Made by a program: the position numbers and the translations under genes. Shown one piece after another: positions 18,100 through 27,025 of a stretch of 64,000 bases of DNA; positions within the stretch are counted from its first letter, which is position 1, and every line of letters begins with the position of its first letter. The notes under the pieces were generated by a model. The model saw nothing but the letters and a program-made list of their open reading frames with translations. It did no database searches and was not told the DNA's origin. The stretch covers positions 1 through 64,000 of the forward strand of contig CAMKRZ010000014.1 of the NCBI GenBank assembly GCA_946415315.1. The letters run 5' to 3'. This DNA is from an uncultured Lachnoclostridium sp. (GTDB lineage Bacteria; Bacillota; Clostridia; Lachnospirales; Lachnospiraceae).

Positions 18100-18115
18100 T
18101 TTTCCGCGGAAAATC
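18098..18115. repeat. Perfect 18-bp palindrome before ptsI
   Basis: GATTTTCCGCGGAAAATC lies directly at the end of the mutarotase gene. A second small hairpin (GTTTCC-ACA-GGAAAC, 18133-18147) follows. Both lie in the 134-base gap before ptsI and could be a protein site or a weak transcript end; no T-tract is present. Confidence 0.5.
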
Positions 18116-18233
18116 CTGCCCGAAAGAATGTCGTTTCCACAGGAAACCGATTGAAAAAAAACGAGGCTGATGATACCATGAAACTGTCGGTAATGGTAAG
18201 CAGTCGACGCGATCGGGAGAAAGAGGGAACAAC

Positions 18234-19889
18234 ATGACAGTATATGACGGCAGAGTTGTGTCTGAGGGGATTGCCATCGGAAAATTGTACGTTCACACAA
18301 AGGACAGACCGCGCGTGGAGCGCGTTGTTGTCGCGGATACGGCGGCGGAACTCGCGCGCTATGCGGAAGCCCGGAGAAAGGCTGTCGAGGAGCTGAAGGC
18401 TCTTTACGACAAGGCGTTTCGGGAACTCGGCGAGTCCGGCGCTAAGATTTTTGCGGCGTATCAGGTCATGGTGGACGATGAGGATTATATAGCATCGGTG
18501 AAGTCGATCATAGAGACAGAGAGCGTCAACGCGGAGTATGCGGTCTCGGCGACCGGGGAGCATTTTGCGAAAATGGTTGCCGGGATGGAGGAGGAATACT
18601 TCCGCGGCAGGGAGACGGACGTCCGCGACATCACCGGAAGACTTTTGAACATTCTTACCGGGACGGGTGCCGGCGGGGTCAGACCGCAGGAGCCCGTCAT
18701 TGTCGTTGCTGACGATCTTTCACCCTCGGAGGCGGTTCAGATGGACAGGGATGCGATACTGTCCCTTGTGACGGTCCACGGTTCGGTCAATTCGCATACC
18801 GCGATCCTAGCGAGGACGATGGGCATTCCGGCTGTCATCGGCTGTCCGGTCCCGCTCGCGGAGGATATGAACGGTAAGACGGCGGTGGTGGACGGGTACG
18901 AGGGGAAACTGTACGTGGAGCCGGATCCGGAGCTGCTGCTTGCCAAGGAGAAACTTCTTCGCGAGGAGACAGAGAGAAAGAAGCTTGCGGAGGAACTGAA
19001 GGGCAGGGAGTCGATCACCCGAGACGGGCAGAGGATCAGACTCTGCGCCAACATCGGCGGACTTCGGGATCTGGAGGCAACGCTGCGGAACGGTGCCGAC
19101 GGGGTGGGACTGTTCCGGACTGAATTCCTCTACCTCGAGGCGGTTCATTTTCCAACTGAGGAGGAGCAGTTTACAATATACCGGCAGGTCGCGCAGACGC
19201 TTGCCGGCAGGGAAGTTGTCATCCGCACGCTGGACATCGGAGCGGACAAGCAGATTGACTATTTTGGTCTTCCGAAGGAGGAAAATCCTGCGCTTGGGCT
19301 TCGCGCGATCCGCATCTGCCTGACCAGACCGGATGTGTTCCTGGCACAGCTTCGGGCAATCCTTCGCGCAAGCATGTTCGGCAAGGTTTCCATGTTGTTT
19401 CCGATGATCACTTCCGTCGGGGAAGTGAAGAGGATCAAGAAGATCGTGGCGGAGGTCATGCGCGAGCTGGATGCGGAAGGCATTGCGTACGACAGGAATA
19501 TTGAACTCGGCGTCATGATCGAGACACCGGCAGCGGTAATGCTCGCGGACGAGCTGGCCGGGGAGGTCGGTTTCTTCAGCGTCGGCACCAACGATCTCAC
19601 CCAGTACACGCTGGCGGTCGACCGTCAGAACGAGTCGCTCGCGGAGTTTTACGATCCTCATCATCCGGCTATTATGAAAATGCTGCGGATGGTCGCGGAC
19701 GCCGCGCACAGACACGGCATAAAAGTCGGGATCTGCGGCGAGCTCGGAGCGGACCCGTCGCTCACGAAGGATTTCCTTGCGATGGGGTACGATGAGCTTT
19801 CCGTGTCGCCGGGGAGGATCCTTCCGCTTCGGAAGATCGTGCTGGAGACCGACGTGGCGGAGTATAAGAAACAGCAGGAGAGGGTATGA
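18234..19889 (+). CDS. ptsI: PTS enzyme I (PEP-protein phosphotransferase)
   Basis: A 551-residue cytosolic enzyme that autophosphorylates with phosphoenolpyruvate and passes phosphate to HPr. The phosphohistidine region reads VHGSVNSHTAILAR (about 182-195). The PEP-binding barrel shows VGLFRTEFLYL, ALGLRAIRICL, PMITSVGEVKRIK, GVMIETPAAVMLAD and FFSVGTNDLTQYT, and near the end GICGELGAD holds the catalytic Cys. The gene for HPr is not adjacent, which is usual in Lachnospiraceae. Last four bases overlap the next start. Confidence 0.94.
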   Translation: MTVYDGRVVSEGIAIGKLYVHTKDRPRVERVVVADTAAELARYAEARRKAVEELKALYDKAFRELGESGAKIFAAYQVMVDDEDYIASVKSIIETESVNAEYAVSATGEHFAKMVAGMEEEYFRGRETDVRDITGRLLNILTGTGAGGVRPQEPVIVVADDLSPSEAVQMDRDAILSLVTVHGSVNSHTAILARTMGIPAVIGCPVPLAEDMNGKTAVVDGYEGKLYVEPDPELLLAKEKLLREETERKKLAEELKGRESITRDGQRIRLCANIGGLRDLEATLRNGADGVGLFRTEFLYLEAVHFPTEEEQFTIYRQVAQTLAGREVVIRTLDIGADKQIDYFGLPKEENPALGLRAIRICLTRPDVFLAQLRAILRASMFGKVSMLFPMITSVGEVKRIKKIVAEVMRELDAEGIAYDRNIELGVMIETPAAVMLADELAGEVGFFSVGTNDLTQYTLAVDRQNESLAEFYDPHHPAIMKMLRMVADAAHRHGIKVGICGELGADPSLTKDFLAMGYDELSVSPGRILPLRKIVLETDVAEYKKQQERV

Positions 19890-20686
19890 AACTTGCGGCG
19901 TATCAGTTCGGTGTGACCGGATGCATAGCGGACAATTTGAATAAAATGCTCGGTGCGATCGGGGAAGCGGCTTCACAGGGCGTTTCGCTGATCGTCTTCC
20001 CGGAGTGTGCGTTAACGGGGTATCCGCCCTACGACATGGCGTCCGCCGGTGACGTCAATGCGGATGCGGTGGAGCAGGCGCTCGGGGAGCTGCAGGACGC
20101 GGCGGACCGCAGCGGGATCCATGTTCTGGTCGGAACGGTCGCCCGGTATCAGGAGCATGTGTACAACAGGGCGTATTTTCTGTCGCCCGGAGAGCCTGCG
20201 CAACAGTACGGAAAGCGTGCGCTGTACGGCTGGGACAGCGACAATTTTATGCCGGGGAGCGGCAGCGGCGTCTTCGAGATCGATGGCGTCCGGATCGGCG
20301 TCAGGATCTGCTTCGAGGTGCGGTTTCCGGAGTTTTTCCGGGAGCTGTACAGGGAGCGCACGGACCTGAACATCGTTCTGTTCTACGATACTTCAGCGGA
20401 AAATGACCTGCACCGCTATGAACTTCTGAAGAGCCATCTTCTGACGCGCGCCGTGGAAAATGTCACGCCCGTACTCTCGGTGAATTCAATCGGTCAGGCA
20501 GGGGTTCCCGCGACGTATCAGACCGCGCCGACCTGCATGCTCGACGCGTCCGGCAACGTGCTCGCGGAGAGTGAACGAAGCGTCGAGGGGATGCTGGTGT
20601 ATGATTTTTCGAAGCGAAAGCTGAATTTCGGAGAGATCGGAAGGAAGCTTTTCTCGGACAAGCTGACGGGGCGGTCTGAGGGCTGA
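19886..20686 (+). CDS. Carbon-nitrogen hydrolase (nitrilase family)
   Basis: A 266-residue single-domain hydrolase. The Glu-Lys-Cys triad is visible in VFPECALTGY, QQYGKRALYG and IRICFEVRFPE. Family members hydrolyse amides, nitriles or N-carbamoyl compounds. The exact substrate cannot be told. ATGA overlap with ptsI implies coupled expression, an unusual partner; the AmmeMemoRadiSam genes follow 70 bases later. Confidence 0.85.
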   Translation: MKLAAYQFGVTGCIADNLNKMLGAIGEAASQGVSLIVFPECALTGYPPYDMASAGDVNADAVEQALGELQDAADRSGIHVLVGTVARYQEHVYNRAYFLSPGEPAQQYGKRALYGWDSDNFMPGSGSGVFEIDGVRIGVRICFEVRFPEFFRELYRERTDLNIVLFYDTSAENDLHRYELLKSHLLTRAVENVTPVLSVNSIGQAGVPATYQTAPTCMLDASGNVLAESERSVEGMLVYDFSKRKLNFGEIGRKLFSDKLTGRSEG

Positions 20687-20755
20687 AGAACCTGAAGAAC
20701 TTGGCAAACGGGAGTGACCGGCCGGATCGACAGGCCGGAGAAGGAGGAGGCTCGC

Positions 20756-22153
20756 ATGGGGATTAAGGCAGCATACATGGTGCCGCATCCGCCGCTGATC
20801 GTGCCGGCTGTCGGCAGAGGCGGCGAGAAGGAAATCGGCGAAACGACGGCGGCGTATGAGCGCGTGGCGCAGGATATCGCGCGGATCGCGCCGGACACGA
20901 TCGTTATTCTGAGCCCGCACTCCGTCATGTACGCCGACTGTTTTCACATTTCTCCGGGAAACGGCGCGGAGGGCGATTTCAGCCGGTTCGGCGCGCCGCA
21001 GGTAAGTTTCCGGGAGCAGTATGACACCGATTTCCGGAAGAGGCTTACCGCAATTCTGGAGGAAAACGGTTTTCCGGGCGGCACGGAAGGGGAGCGAGAC
21101 CGAAGACTGGACCACGGGACTATGGTTCCGCTGTATTTCATCCGGAACTATTACGGGGGCGGGAAGATCGTGCGGATCGGGCTCTCGGGTCTGTCGCTCA
21201 CGGATCACTATGCACTCGGAACGTTCATACGGCGGACCGCCGAGGAGACCGGGCGCAGCACGGTCGTTGTGGCGAGCGGCGACCTGTCCCATAAACTGCA
21301 GGAATACGGCCCGTACGGTTTTGATCCGGCCGGACCGGTTTACGATGCGAAGATCATGAAAGCAGCTGCGGAAGCCGACTTCGGCGGGATGCTCGCATTT
21401 GATGAGGAGCTCCTCGACAAGGCAGCGGAATGCGGTCACAGGTCGTTCGTCATCATGGCCGGCACATTGGACGGTTGTGAGGTCGACGCGGAAGTGCTTT
21501 CACACCAGGATGTCACCGGAGTGGGGTACGGTCTGTGCATTTTCCGACCGGGAAAGCCGAATGAAGAGAGACGGTTTCTGAAGGTGATGACGGACCGGAT
21601 CGCCGGTCAGGCGGCGGAGGCTTCGGCGTACGTGCGGCTTGCGAGGGCGACGATCGAGCGATACGTCAGAACGCGGCGGAGGCTCATTTTCCCGAAGGAT
21701 ATTCCCGCAGAACTGTTGCGTGACCTGCCGCAGGAGGCGACAAAAGAGAAGGCAGGCGCGTTTGTCTCAGTGCACAAAAACGGTGCCCTGCGCGGCTGCA
21801 TCGGCACGATCGGGCCTACCGAGGATTGCATCGCGGAGGAGATCATCGGCAACGCGATCAGCGCGGTATCCCGGGATCCGCGGTTTGACATGGTGAGGGA
21901 GGACGAGCTCGGGCTTCTGGAGATCAACGTTGACATTCTCGGCAAGCCGGAATATATCTCGGGCCCGGAGGAACTGGATGTCAGGCGGTACGGGGTGATC
22001 GTCTCGTGCGGCGCGAAGAGGGGTTTGCTGCTTCCTGACCTGGAGGGTGTGGACACGGTTGAGGACCAGATCCGCATCGCGATGCGAAAGGGCGGGATAT
22101 CCCCGTCGGACAACTACCGCCTTCAGAGATTTGAAGTTGTGAGGTACCGTTGA
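20756..22153 (+). CDS. amrA: AmmeMemoRadiSam system protein A (LigB-like + AMMECR1 fusion)
   Basis: A 465-residue fusion. Residues 1-265 resemble the class III extradiol dioxygenase B subunit / Memo fold (AYMVPHPPLIVPAVGRG, VILSPHSVMYADCFHIS, VVASGDLSHKL, and GVGYGLCIF at the end). Residues about 280-465 are AMMECR1 (GAFVSVHKNGALRGCIGTIG, AVSRDPRF, GKPEYISGPEEL). The next gene is the matching radical SAM protein, so this is the conserved but uncharacterised AmmeMemoRadiSam system. ATG 20756 follows AAGGAGGAGG; an earlier start at 20714 has no such site. Confidence 0.88.
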   Translation: MGIKAAYMVPHPPLIVPAVGRGGEKEIGETTAAYERVAQDIARIAPDTIVILSPHSVMYADCFHISPGNGAEGDFSRFGAPQVSFREQYDTDFRKRLTAILEENGFPGGTEGERDRRLDHGTMVPLYFIRNYYGGGKIVRIGLSGLSLTDHYALGTFIRRTAEETGRSTVVVASGDLSHKLQEYGPYGFDPAGPVYDAKIMKAAAEADFGGMLAFDEELLDKAAECGHRSFVIMAGTLDGCEVDAEVLSHQDVTGVGYGLCIFRPGKPNEERRFLKVMTDRIAGQAAEASAYVRLARATIERYVRTRRRLIFPKDIPAELLRDLPQEATKEKAGAFVSVHKNGALRGCIGTIGPTEDCIAEEIIGNAISAVSRDPRFDMVREDELGLLEINVDILGKPEYISGPEELDVRRYGVIVSCGAKRGLLLPDLEGVDTVEDQIRIAMRKGGISPSDNYRLQRFEVVRYR

Positions 22154-22194
22154 CCGGGAGTTCGCTTCGGAAGTCCGAAGTGTGAGGTATGCGT

Positions 22195-23043
22195 ATGGCT
22201 GTTTGTGAGGTTTGTTTCCGACATTGTGAGATCGCGGAGGGAAAGACCGGAGCGTGCGGCGCGAGGACCTGCCGGGACGGTTCGGTCATCGCGGTAAACT
22301 ACGGGCGCATTACGTCGCTTGCCCTCGATCCCATTGAGAAGAAGCCGCTTGCGCGGTTTTATCCGGGCGCGAAGATTCTTTCAGCCGGCAGCTTCGGCTG
22401 CAATCTGTTCTGTCCGTTCTGTCAGAACCACGATATTTCCAGGTCGGACGGAAGAGAATTTGACGAGGAGATCACGCCGGAACAGCTGGCGGAGGTCGCG
22501 TACCATTACCGCGACAGGGGCAACCTCGGGGTGGCCTTTACCTACAACGAGCCGCTGATCGGATATGAGTTTGTTCGCGACACCGCGAAACTTGTGAAGG
22601 CCATGGGTATGAAGACGGTTCTGGTTTCAAACGGGACGGCGGAGCCGGCGGTTCTCGAGGAGATCATCCCCTATATCGATGCCATGAACATTGACCTTAA
22701 GAGCATGTCGGATGCGACTTATCGGGACGTTCTCAGGGGGGACCTTGCGACGGTGAAGGCATTTATCGAAAGAGCCGTTAAGGATTGCCATGTAGAGCTC
22801 ACAACGCTGATCGTTCCGGGGATGAACGACAACGAGGCGGAGATGCGCGAGCTGTCGGGCTGGATCGCCGGCCTTACTGATCGGGCGGGAAATGTCATCG
22901 GCAGCAGGATTCCGCTTCATGTCTCGCGGTTCTTCCCGCGCTATCACATGAACGACCGGGCGCCTACCGAGGTTTCCCGGGTCTATGCGCTCGCAGACAT
23001 AGCGCGTGAGAAGCTGGAGTATGTTTACCCCGGCAACTGCTGA
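22195..23043 (+). CDS. amrS: AmmeMemoRadiSam system radical SAM enzyme
   Basis: A 282-residue radical SAM protein related to pyruvate formate-lyase activases. The cluster motif is CNLFCPFCQN (CxxxCxxC), with extra cysteines in the N-terminal CEVCFRHCEIAEGKTGACGA. LGVAFTYNEPLIGYEF and NIDLKSMSDATYRDVL are characteristic of the AmmeMemoRadiSam branch. I chose ATG 22195 rather than 22189 because GAGG at 22184-22187 is only one base from the earlier ATG. It ends 43 bases before a bidirectional terminator. Confidence 0.9.
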   Translation: MAVCEVCFRHCEIAEGKTGACGARTCRDGSVIAVNYGRITSLALDPIEKKPLARFYPGAKILSAGSFGCNLFCPFCQNHDISRSDGREFDEEITPEQLAEVAYHYRDRGNLGVAFTYNEPLIGYEFVRDTAKLVKAMGMKTVLVSNGTAEPAVLEEIIPYIDAMNIDLKSMSDATYRDVLRGDLATVKAFIERAVKDCHVELTTLIVPGMNDNEAEMRELSGWIAGLTDRAGNVIGSRIPLHVSRFFPRYHMNDRAPTEVSRVYALADIAREKLEYVYPGNC

Positions 23044-23085
23044 CCGGATCCGAACCGGTCCGACAACTGAAATACGGAAAATAAT

Positions 23086-23116
23086 ACCCCGCGGTTTAAG
23101 CCGCGGGGTGTTTGTG
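23086..23116. terminator. Bidirectional terminator
   Basis: A 9-bp perfect stem ACCCCGCGG / CCGCGGGGT with loop TTTAAG. T-rich DNA follows on both strands (GTTTGTG on plus, ATTATTTT on minus), so it serves the radical SAM gene and the convergent DtxR-type gene. Confidence 0.85.
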
Positions 23117-23124
23117 TATTGACG

Positions 23125-23502
23125 TTATTTTTTCTTGCGGGACATCTTGTCACGGTGCGCTTTGATACAGTCGAACGTCTCATCGCTGATGTCGTGCTCG
23201 ATCCGGCAGGCATCAGCCGCTGCTGTCTCCGGATTGACGCCGAGGGAGGTCAGCAGCTCGGTGAGCACCGTGTGTCGCTCGTAAATCTTCTCTGCGATCG
23301 CGCGTCCCTTCTCGGTAAATGCGATGCGGCCGGTCTGGTCGATGATGATGCAGGATTCCGCGCGCAGCCGCCCCATAGCGCGACTGACGGACGCTTTGGA
23401 GATTTTCATTTCGGCAGCGACATCGACAGCGTGAACTTCCGGCTGTGATTTGGACAGGATCAGAATAGTTTCAAGATACATTTCTCCGGACTCGTAAATC
23501 AT
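23125..23502 (-). CDS. DtxR/MntR-family metal-dependent repressor
   Basis: A 125-residue metalloregulator. The winged helix reads AVDVAAEMKISKASVSRAMGR; the dimerisation part follows with VLTELLTSLGVNPETAAADA, then CRIEHDISDETF, the usual Cys/Glu/His metal-binding segment. I chose ATG 23502 (GGAGG at 23509-23513), since the family starts with MIYESGEMYLETIL; upstream in-frame codons lack support. It is divergent from the feo genes, whose control region holds a perfect palindrome that it likely binds with Fe2+ as co-repressor. Confidence 0.9.
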   Translation of the reverse strand: MIYESGEMYLETILILSKSQPEVHAVDVAAEMKISKASVSRAMGRLRAESCIIIDQTGRIAFTEKGRAIAEKIYERHTVLTELLTSLGVNPETAAADACRIEHDISDETFDCIKAHRDKMSRKKK

Positions 23503-23664
23503 GGCAAACCTCCGTTTCGCAGACATGTCGATGCGTAATACTGAAACACTGCTACTCTTTATATTATAAATTATATGGTTTCCGACGTCAAGCATCCTTG
23601 CATGTAACCGCAAGGCAATCCGACATTTTCCTTGTTAATAAATGAAAAAAGAATAAAAACAGGC

Positions 23665-23693
23665 TTGACAAGTAACCCAAGGCTAACTATAAT
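23665..23693 (+). promoter_or_regulatory. Consensus sigma-A promoter of the feo operon
   Basis: TTGACA (23665-23670), 17 bases, TATAAT (23688-23693): a perfect match to both hexamers. Confidence 0.88.
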
Positions 23694-23703
23694 GGCGACG
23701 GTA

Positions 23704-23719
23704 GTTAGCGAACGCTAAC
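23704..23719. promoter_or_regulatory. Predicted DtxR-type operator 1 (before feoA1)
   Basis: GTTAGCGAACGCTAAC, a perfect 16-bp palindrome covering the expected transcription start of feo. It resembles the TTAGGTTAGSCTAACCTAA consensus of DtxR/IdeR and recurs as a variant before feoB. Confidence 0.75.
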
Positions 23720-23748
23720 CAAATGATTATTACTTCGGAGGTGATCGT

Positions 23749-23961
23749 ATGATTCCGTTGGCTATGGCCGATCCCAACGTTGACCTGACGGTTCGGCGCA
23801 TCGCGGGCAACCCGGATTTGCGGCAGCACCTTGAGACTCTCGGATTTGTTACGGGTGCGATCGTCCGTGTAGTTGCGGAGAACAGCGGCAATGTGATCGT
23901 CAATGTGAAAGAATCGCGGGTTGCGATCAGCAATGAAGCGGCGCGGCACATCTACGTGTAG
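23749..23961 (+). CDS. feoA: FeoA domain protein (first)
   Basis: A 70-residue SH3-like protein that supports the ferrous iron transporter FeoB. It has the family pattern LRQHLETLGFVTGAIVRVV and ends with EAARHIYV. CGGAGG precedes ATG 23749. It is the first gene after the operator and promoter and is followed by a second FeoA. Confidence 0.88.
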   Translation: MIPLAMADPNVDLTVRRIAGNPDLRQHLETLGFVTGAIVRVVAENSGNVIVNVKESRVAISNEAARHIYV

Positions 23962-24107
23962 GAGACGAGGAACATCTCGGCGATTTTCGATACCGCGGGC
24001 CGGTGTTCTCCGGAAGGAAACAGAGGCAGGAAAAAGTGTTTTGGAAAGTAAGCGGGCGGAAAATGTCGCTCGCTTTGCCGCGGAAAGCGGCGGAAAGGAT
24101 GGGAACG

Positions 24108-24326
24108 ATGACATTGCGCGAAGCAAGGATCGGCGACACCGTGCGTGTCGTAAGGCTGAACGGAGAGGGCGCGGTGAGACGCCGCATCATGGACATGGGG
24201 ATCACAAAGGGCGTGGAGGTTTATGTCCGCAAGGTAGCGCCCCTCGGGGATCCGATCGAGGTGAACGTGAGAGGCTATGAACTGAGCCTTCGGAAGGAAG
24301 ATGCCGAGATGATCCAGGTGGAGTGA
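24108..24326 (+). CDS. feoA: FeoA domain protein (second)
   Basis: A 72-residue FeoA starting at ATG 24108 (AAAGGA at 24094-24099): MTLREARIGDTVRVVRL, RRRIMDMGITKGVEVYV, VAPLGDPIEV and a C-terminal RGYELSLRKEDAEMIQVE. This copy keeps the canonical MGI-KG-V and PLGDP motifs better than the first. A longer frame from 24003 is unlikely because the added residues are basic and not conserved. Two FeoA genes ahead of FeoB are common in clostridia. Confidence 0.9.
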   Translation: MTLREARIGDTVRVVRLNGEGAVRRRIMDMGITKGVEVYVRKVAPLGDPIEVNVRGYELSLRKEDAEMIQVE

Positions 24327-24342
24327 TTTTTTATGCAGCATG

Positions 24343-24358
24343 GTTAGCACTGACTAAC
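24343..24358. promoter_or_regulatory. Predicted DtxR-type operator 2 (before feoB)
   Basis: GTTAGCACTGACTAAC has the same GTTAG-N6-CTAAC form and length as the site before feoA1. It lies 16 bases after the second feoA and 116 bases before feoB. Confidence 0.65.
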
Positions 24359-24473
24359 TAAATGTGATGGCCATGAATAATCATTTTCCGAGGCGGAAAA
24401 ACTTCGCCGATCATGCCGGGCAAAGCATGAAAATTCAAGGCGCGCCGCACAGGACGCGCGGAAAGGACAGAAC

Positions 24474-26966
24474 ATGGATATCAGAATTGCGCTGGCGGGC
24501 AATCCGAACAGCGGCAAAACGACTTTGTTCAACGCATTGACCGGGTCCAATCAATTTGTCGGAAACTGGCCGGGCGTTACGGTGGAGAAGAAGGAGGGAA
24601 AGCTCAGAAAACATGACAATGTGACGATCGTCGACCTTCCGGGTATCTACTCGCTCTCCCCGTACACGCTGGAGGAGGTTGTTGCGAGAACGTATCTTCT
24701 CAAGGAGCGTCCGGATGTCATCCTGAACATCATCGACGGAACCAACCTCGAGAGAAACCTGTACCTCACCACACAGCTGCTGGAGACCGGCATTCCGGTT
24801 GTGGCGGCCATCAACATGATGGATGTCGTGGAGAAAAACGGCGACTCGATCGAGACTGCGAAACTCGCAAAACAGCTCGGCTGCAAGATCGTGGAGATAT
24901 CTGCGCTGCGCGGAACGGGCGTAACGGAGGCAGCGGAGGCGGCAGTGAAGGCTGCCGGAACCGTGGCGGGGATTCCGCAGCACTCATTTTCCGGACCGGT
25001 CGAGCATGCGATCGCCCACATCGAGGAGGAAGTGCTCCACAATCTTCCGGAGGAGAGACAGAGATTTTACGCGATCAAACTTTTTGAGCGCGACAGCAAA
25101 GTGATCGAGGAGCTGAAAGTACCGGAGGCGGCGCTTGAGCACATCGAGCACGATATTGCGGCGGCTGAGAAGGAGCTTGACGACGATGCGGAGAGCATCA
25201 TCACGAACGAGAGATATGTCTATATCTCCGACGTCATCCGCACCTGCAGCAAGAGGCGCAAGGCAGGCGTGCTGACGCGCTCCGACAAGATTGACAGAAT
25301 TGTCACGAACCGCTGGCTCGGACTTCCGATCTTCGCGCTTGTGATGTTTTTGATCTACTGGATTGCCATGGTCGGCGTCGGCGCTCCCGCTACCGACTGG
25401 GCAAATGACGGACTGTTCGGCGACGGCTGGCATCTTCTCGGCATCGGCGGTGGTGATACCGAGGAAGCCGAGGAAGAATACGGTGACACCGACGCAATTC
25501 TGGAGGGTCTGATCGCGAAGGCGCAGGAAGCCGGAATCGACACGGAGGATGTCGAGGCGGCGATGGACAGCGAGGCGGACGATTATGATCCGGCTACAGC
25601 GGTGGCCGCGATAAAAGGCCTTCTCGCAAAAGTCGGCGCTGGCGAAGTCCCTTACACGTTGGTCGATGAAGAAACGCTCGAGGAGAGCGAGGAAGTTGCC
25701 TCGGCGGAGGATGTCGAGAACGCGATCGCCATGTATGAGAAGTACGAGGGCGGCGTGGATCCGGCGAACTACGGCGTGTGGGTGCCGGGCATTCCCTCGC
25801 TGGTCGAGTCGCTTCTCGATAAGATCGGCTGCGCGGACTGGCTTAAGGGACTGATCCTTGACGGTATCGTGGCCGGCGTCGGCGCGGTGCTCGGTTTCGT
25901 TCCGCAGATGCTCGTCCTGTTCTTCCTGCTCGCGTTCCTGGAGGCCTGCGGCTATATGGCGAGAATCGCATTTGTCCTCGACCGCGTGTTCCGCAAGTTC
26001 GGTCTCTCCGGCAAATCGTTCATCCCGATGCTGGTCGGCGTCGGATGCGGCGTGCCCGGCATCATGGCGTCGCGCACGATTGAAAATGAGCGTGACCGCC
26101 GCATGACGATCATGACGACAACCTTTATCCCGTGCGGTGCCAAGGTACCGTTCATCGCCATGATCGCGGGCGCGATCTTCGGCGGCAGCGCGTGGATCAG
26201 CACCTCGGCGTACTTCATCGGAATGGCGGCGATCGTCATCTCCGGTATCATTCTGAAGAAGACGAAAATGTTCGCCGGCAATCCGGCGCCGTTCGTCATG
26301 GAGCTCCCGGCGTACCACATGCCGACGCTCGGCAATGTGCTCCGCTCCATGTGGGAGCGCGGCTGGTCCTTCATCAAGAAAGCCGGTACCATCATTTTAC
26401 TCTCGACTATCGTTGTGTGGTTCACCTCGTTCTTCGGATGGGTGGACGGCAGCTTCCGGATGCTTGCAGAGGACGAGATCGACAACTCCATCCTGGCGGC
26501 GATCGGCGGCGGGATCGCGTGGATCTTCAAGCCGCTTGGCTTCGGCAACTGGCAGGCTGCCGTGGCGTCCGTCACAGGCCTTGTGGCGAAGGAAAATATC
26601 GTCGGCACGATGGGAATCCTCTACGGTGACATCGCCGGCGTAGGCGCGGCGTTCACAAAAATCACGGGCTTCGCGTTCCTCGTATTCAACCTGTTGTGCG
26701 CGCCTTGTTTCGCAGCAATCGGCGCCATCCGGCGCGAGATGAACAACGCAAAATGGACCTGGTTCGCCATCCTGTATCAGTGCGGCTTCGCGTATGCGAT
26801 CGCCCTGATGATCACGCAGTTCTGCCGCATTTTCGCAGGCGGCGCGAACGTGATCGGCGTGATCGTCTCTGTGGCAATTTTGGCAGGAATGCTTTACATG
26901 TTGTTCGTAAAGAAGTATCATGAAGCTACGGAGCTGACGACCGGAGATGCCAAGCGCATCGGGTAA
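24474..26966 (+). CDS. feoB: Ferrous iron transporter FeoB with an acidic external insertion
   Basis: An 830-residue membrane transporter. The N-terminal GTPase has GNPNSGKTTLFNALTG (G1), NWPGVTVEKKEG (G2), VDLPGIYSL (G3), NMMD (G4) and ISALRGTGVTEA (G5). The membrane part includes the Gate regions (PMLVGVGCGVPGIMASRTIE, FIPCGAKVPFIAMI). Between the first membrane helix (about residue 290) and the first gate lies an insert of about 110 residues rich in Asp/Glu (EEAEEEYGDTDAILEGLIAK and ETLEESEEVASAEDVENAIA), expected outside the cell. Most FeoB proteins lack it. AAAGGACAG precedes ATG 24474. Confidence 0.94.
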   Translation: MDIRIALAGNPNSGKTTLFNALTGSNQFVGNWPGVTVEKKEGKLRKHDNVTIVDLPGIYSLSPYTLEEVVARTYLLKERPDVILNIIDGTNLERNLYLTTQLLETGIPVVAAINMMDVVEKNGDSIETAKLAKQLGCKIVEISALRGTGVTEAAEAAVKAAGTVAGIPQHSFSGPVEHAIAHIEEEVLHNLPEERQRFYAIKLFERDSKVIEELKVPEAALEHIEHDIAAAEKELDDDAESIITNERYVYISDVIRTCSKRRKAGVLTRSDKIDRIVTNRWLGLPIFALVMFLIYWIAMVGVGAPATDWANDGLFGDGWHLLGIGGGDTEEAEEEYGDTDAILEGLIAKAQEAGIDTEDVEAAMDSEADDYDPATAVAAIKGLLAKVGAGEVPYTLVDEETLEESEEVASAEDVENAIAMYEKYEGGVDPANYGVWVPGIPSLVESLLDKIGCADWLKGLILDGIVAGVGAVLGFVPQMLVLFFLLAFLEACGYMARIAFVLDRVFRKFGLSGKSFIPMLVGVGCGVPGIMASRTIENERDRRMTIMTTTFIPCGAKVPFIAMIAGAIFGGSAWISTSAYFIGMAAIVISGIILKKTKMFAGNPAPFVMELPAYHMPTLGNVLRSMWERGWSFIKKAGTIILLSTIVVWFTSFFGWVDGSFRMLAEDEIDNSILAAIGGGIAWIFKPLGFGNWQAAVASVTGLVAKENIVGTMGILYGDIAGVGAAFTKITGFAFLVFNLLCAPCFAAIGAIRREMNNAKWTWFAILYQCGFAYAIALMITQFCRIFAGGANVIGVIVSVAILAGMLYMLFVKKYHEATELTTGDAKRIG

Positions 26967-27025
26967 TAAACCGACTGCGACGCTGATAGCGGTTGGCATA
27001 AACAGGGATCGGAAGGGAGGACAAT

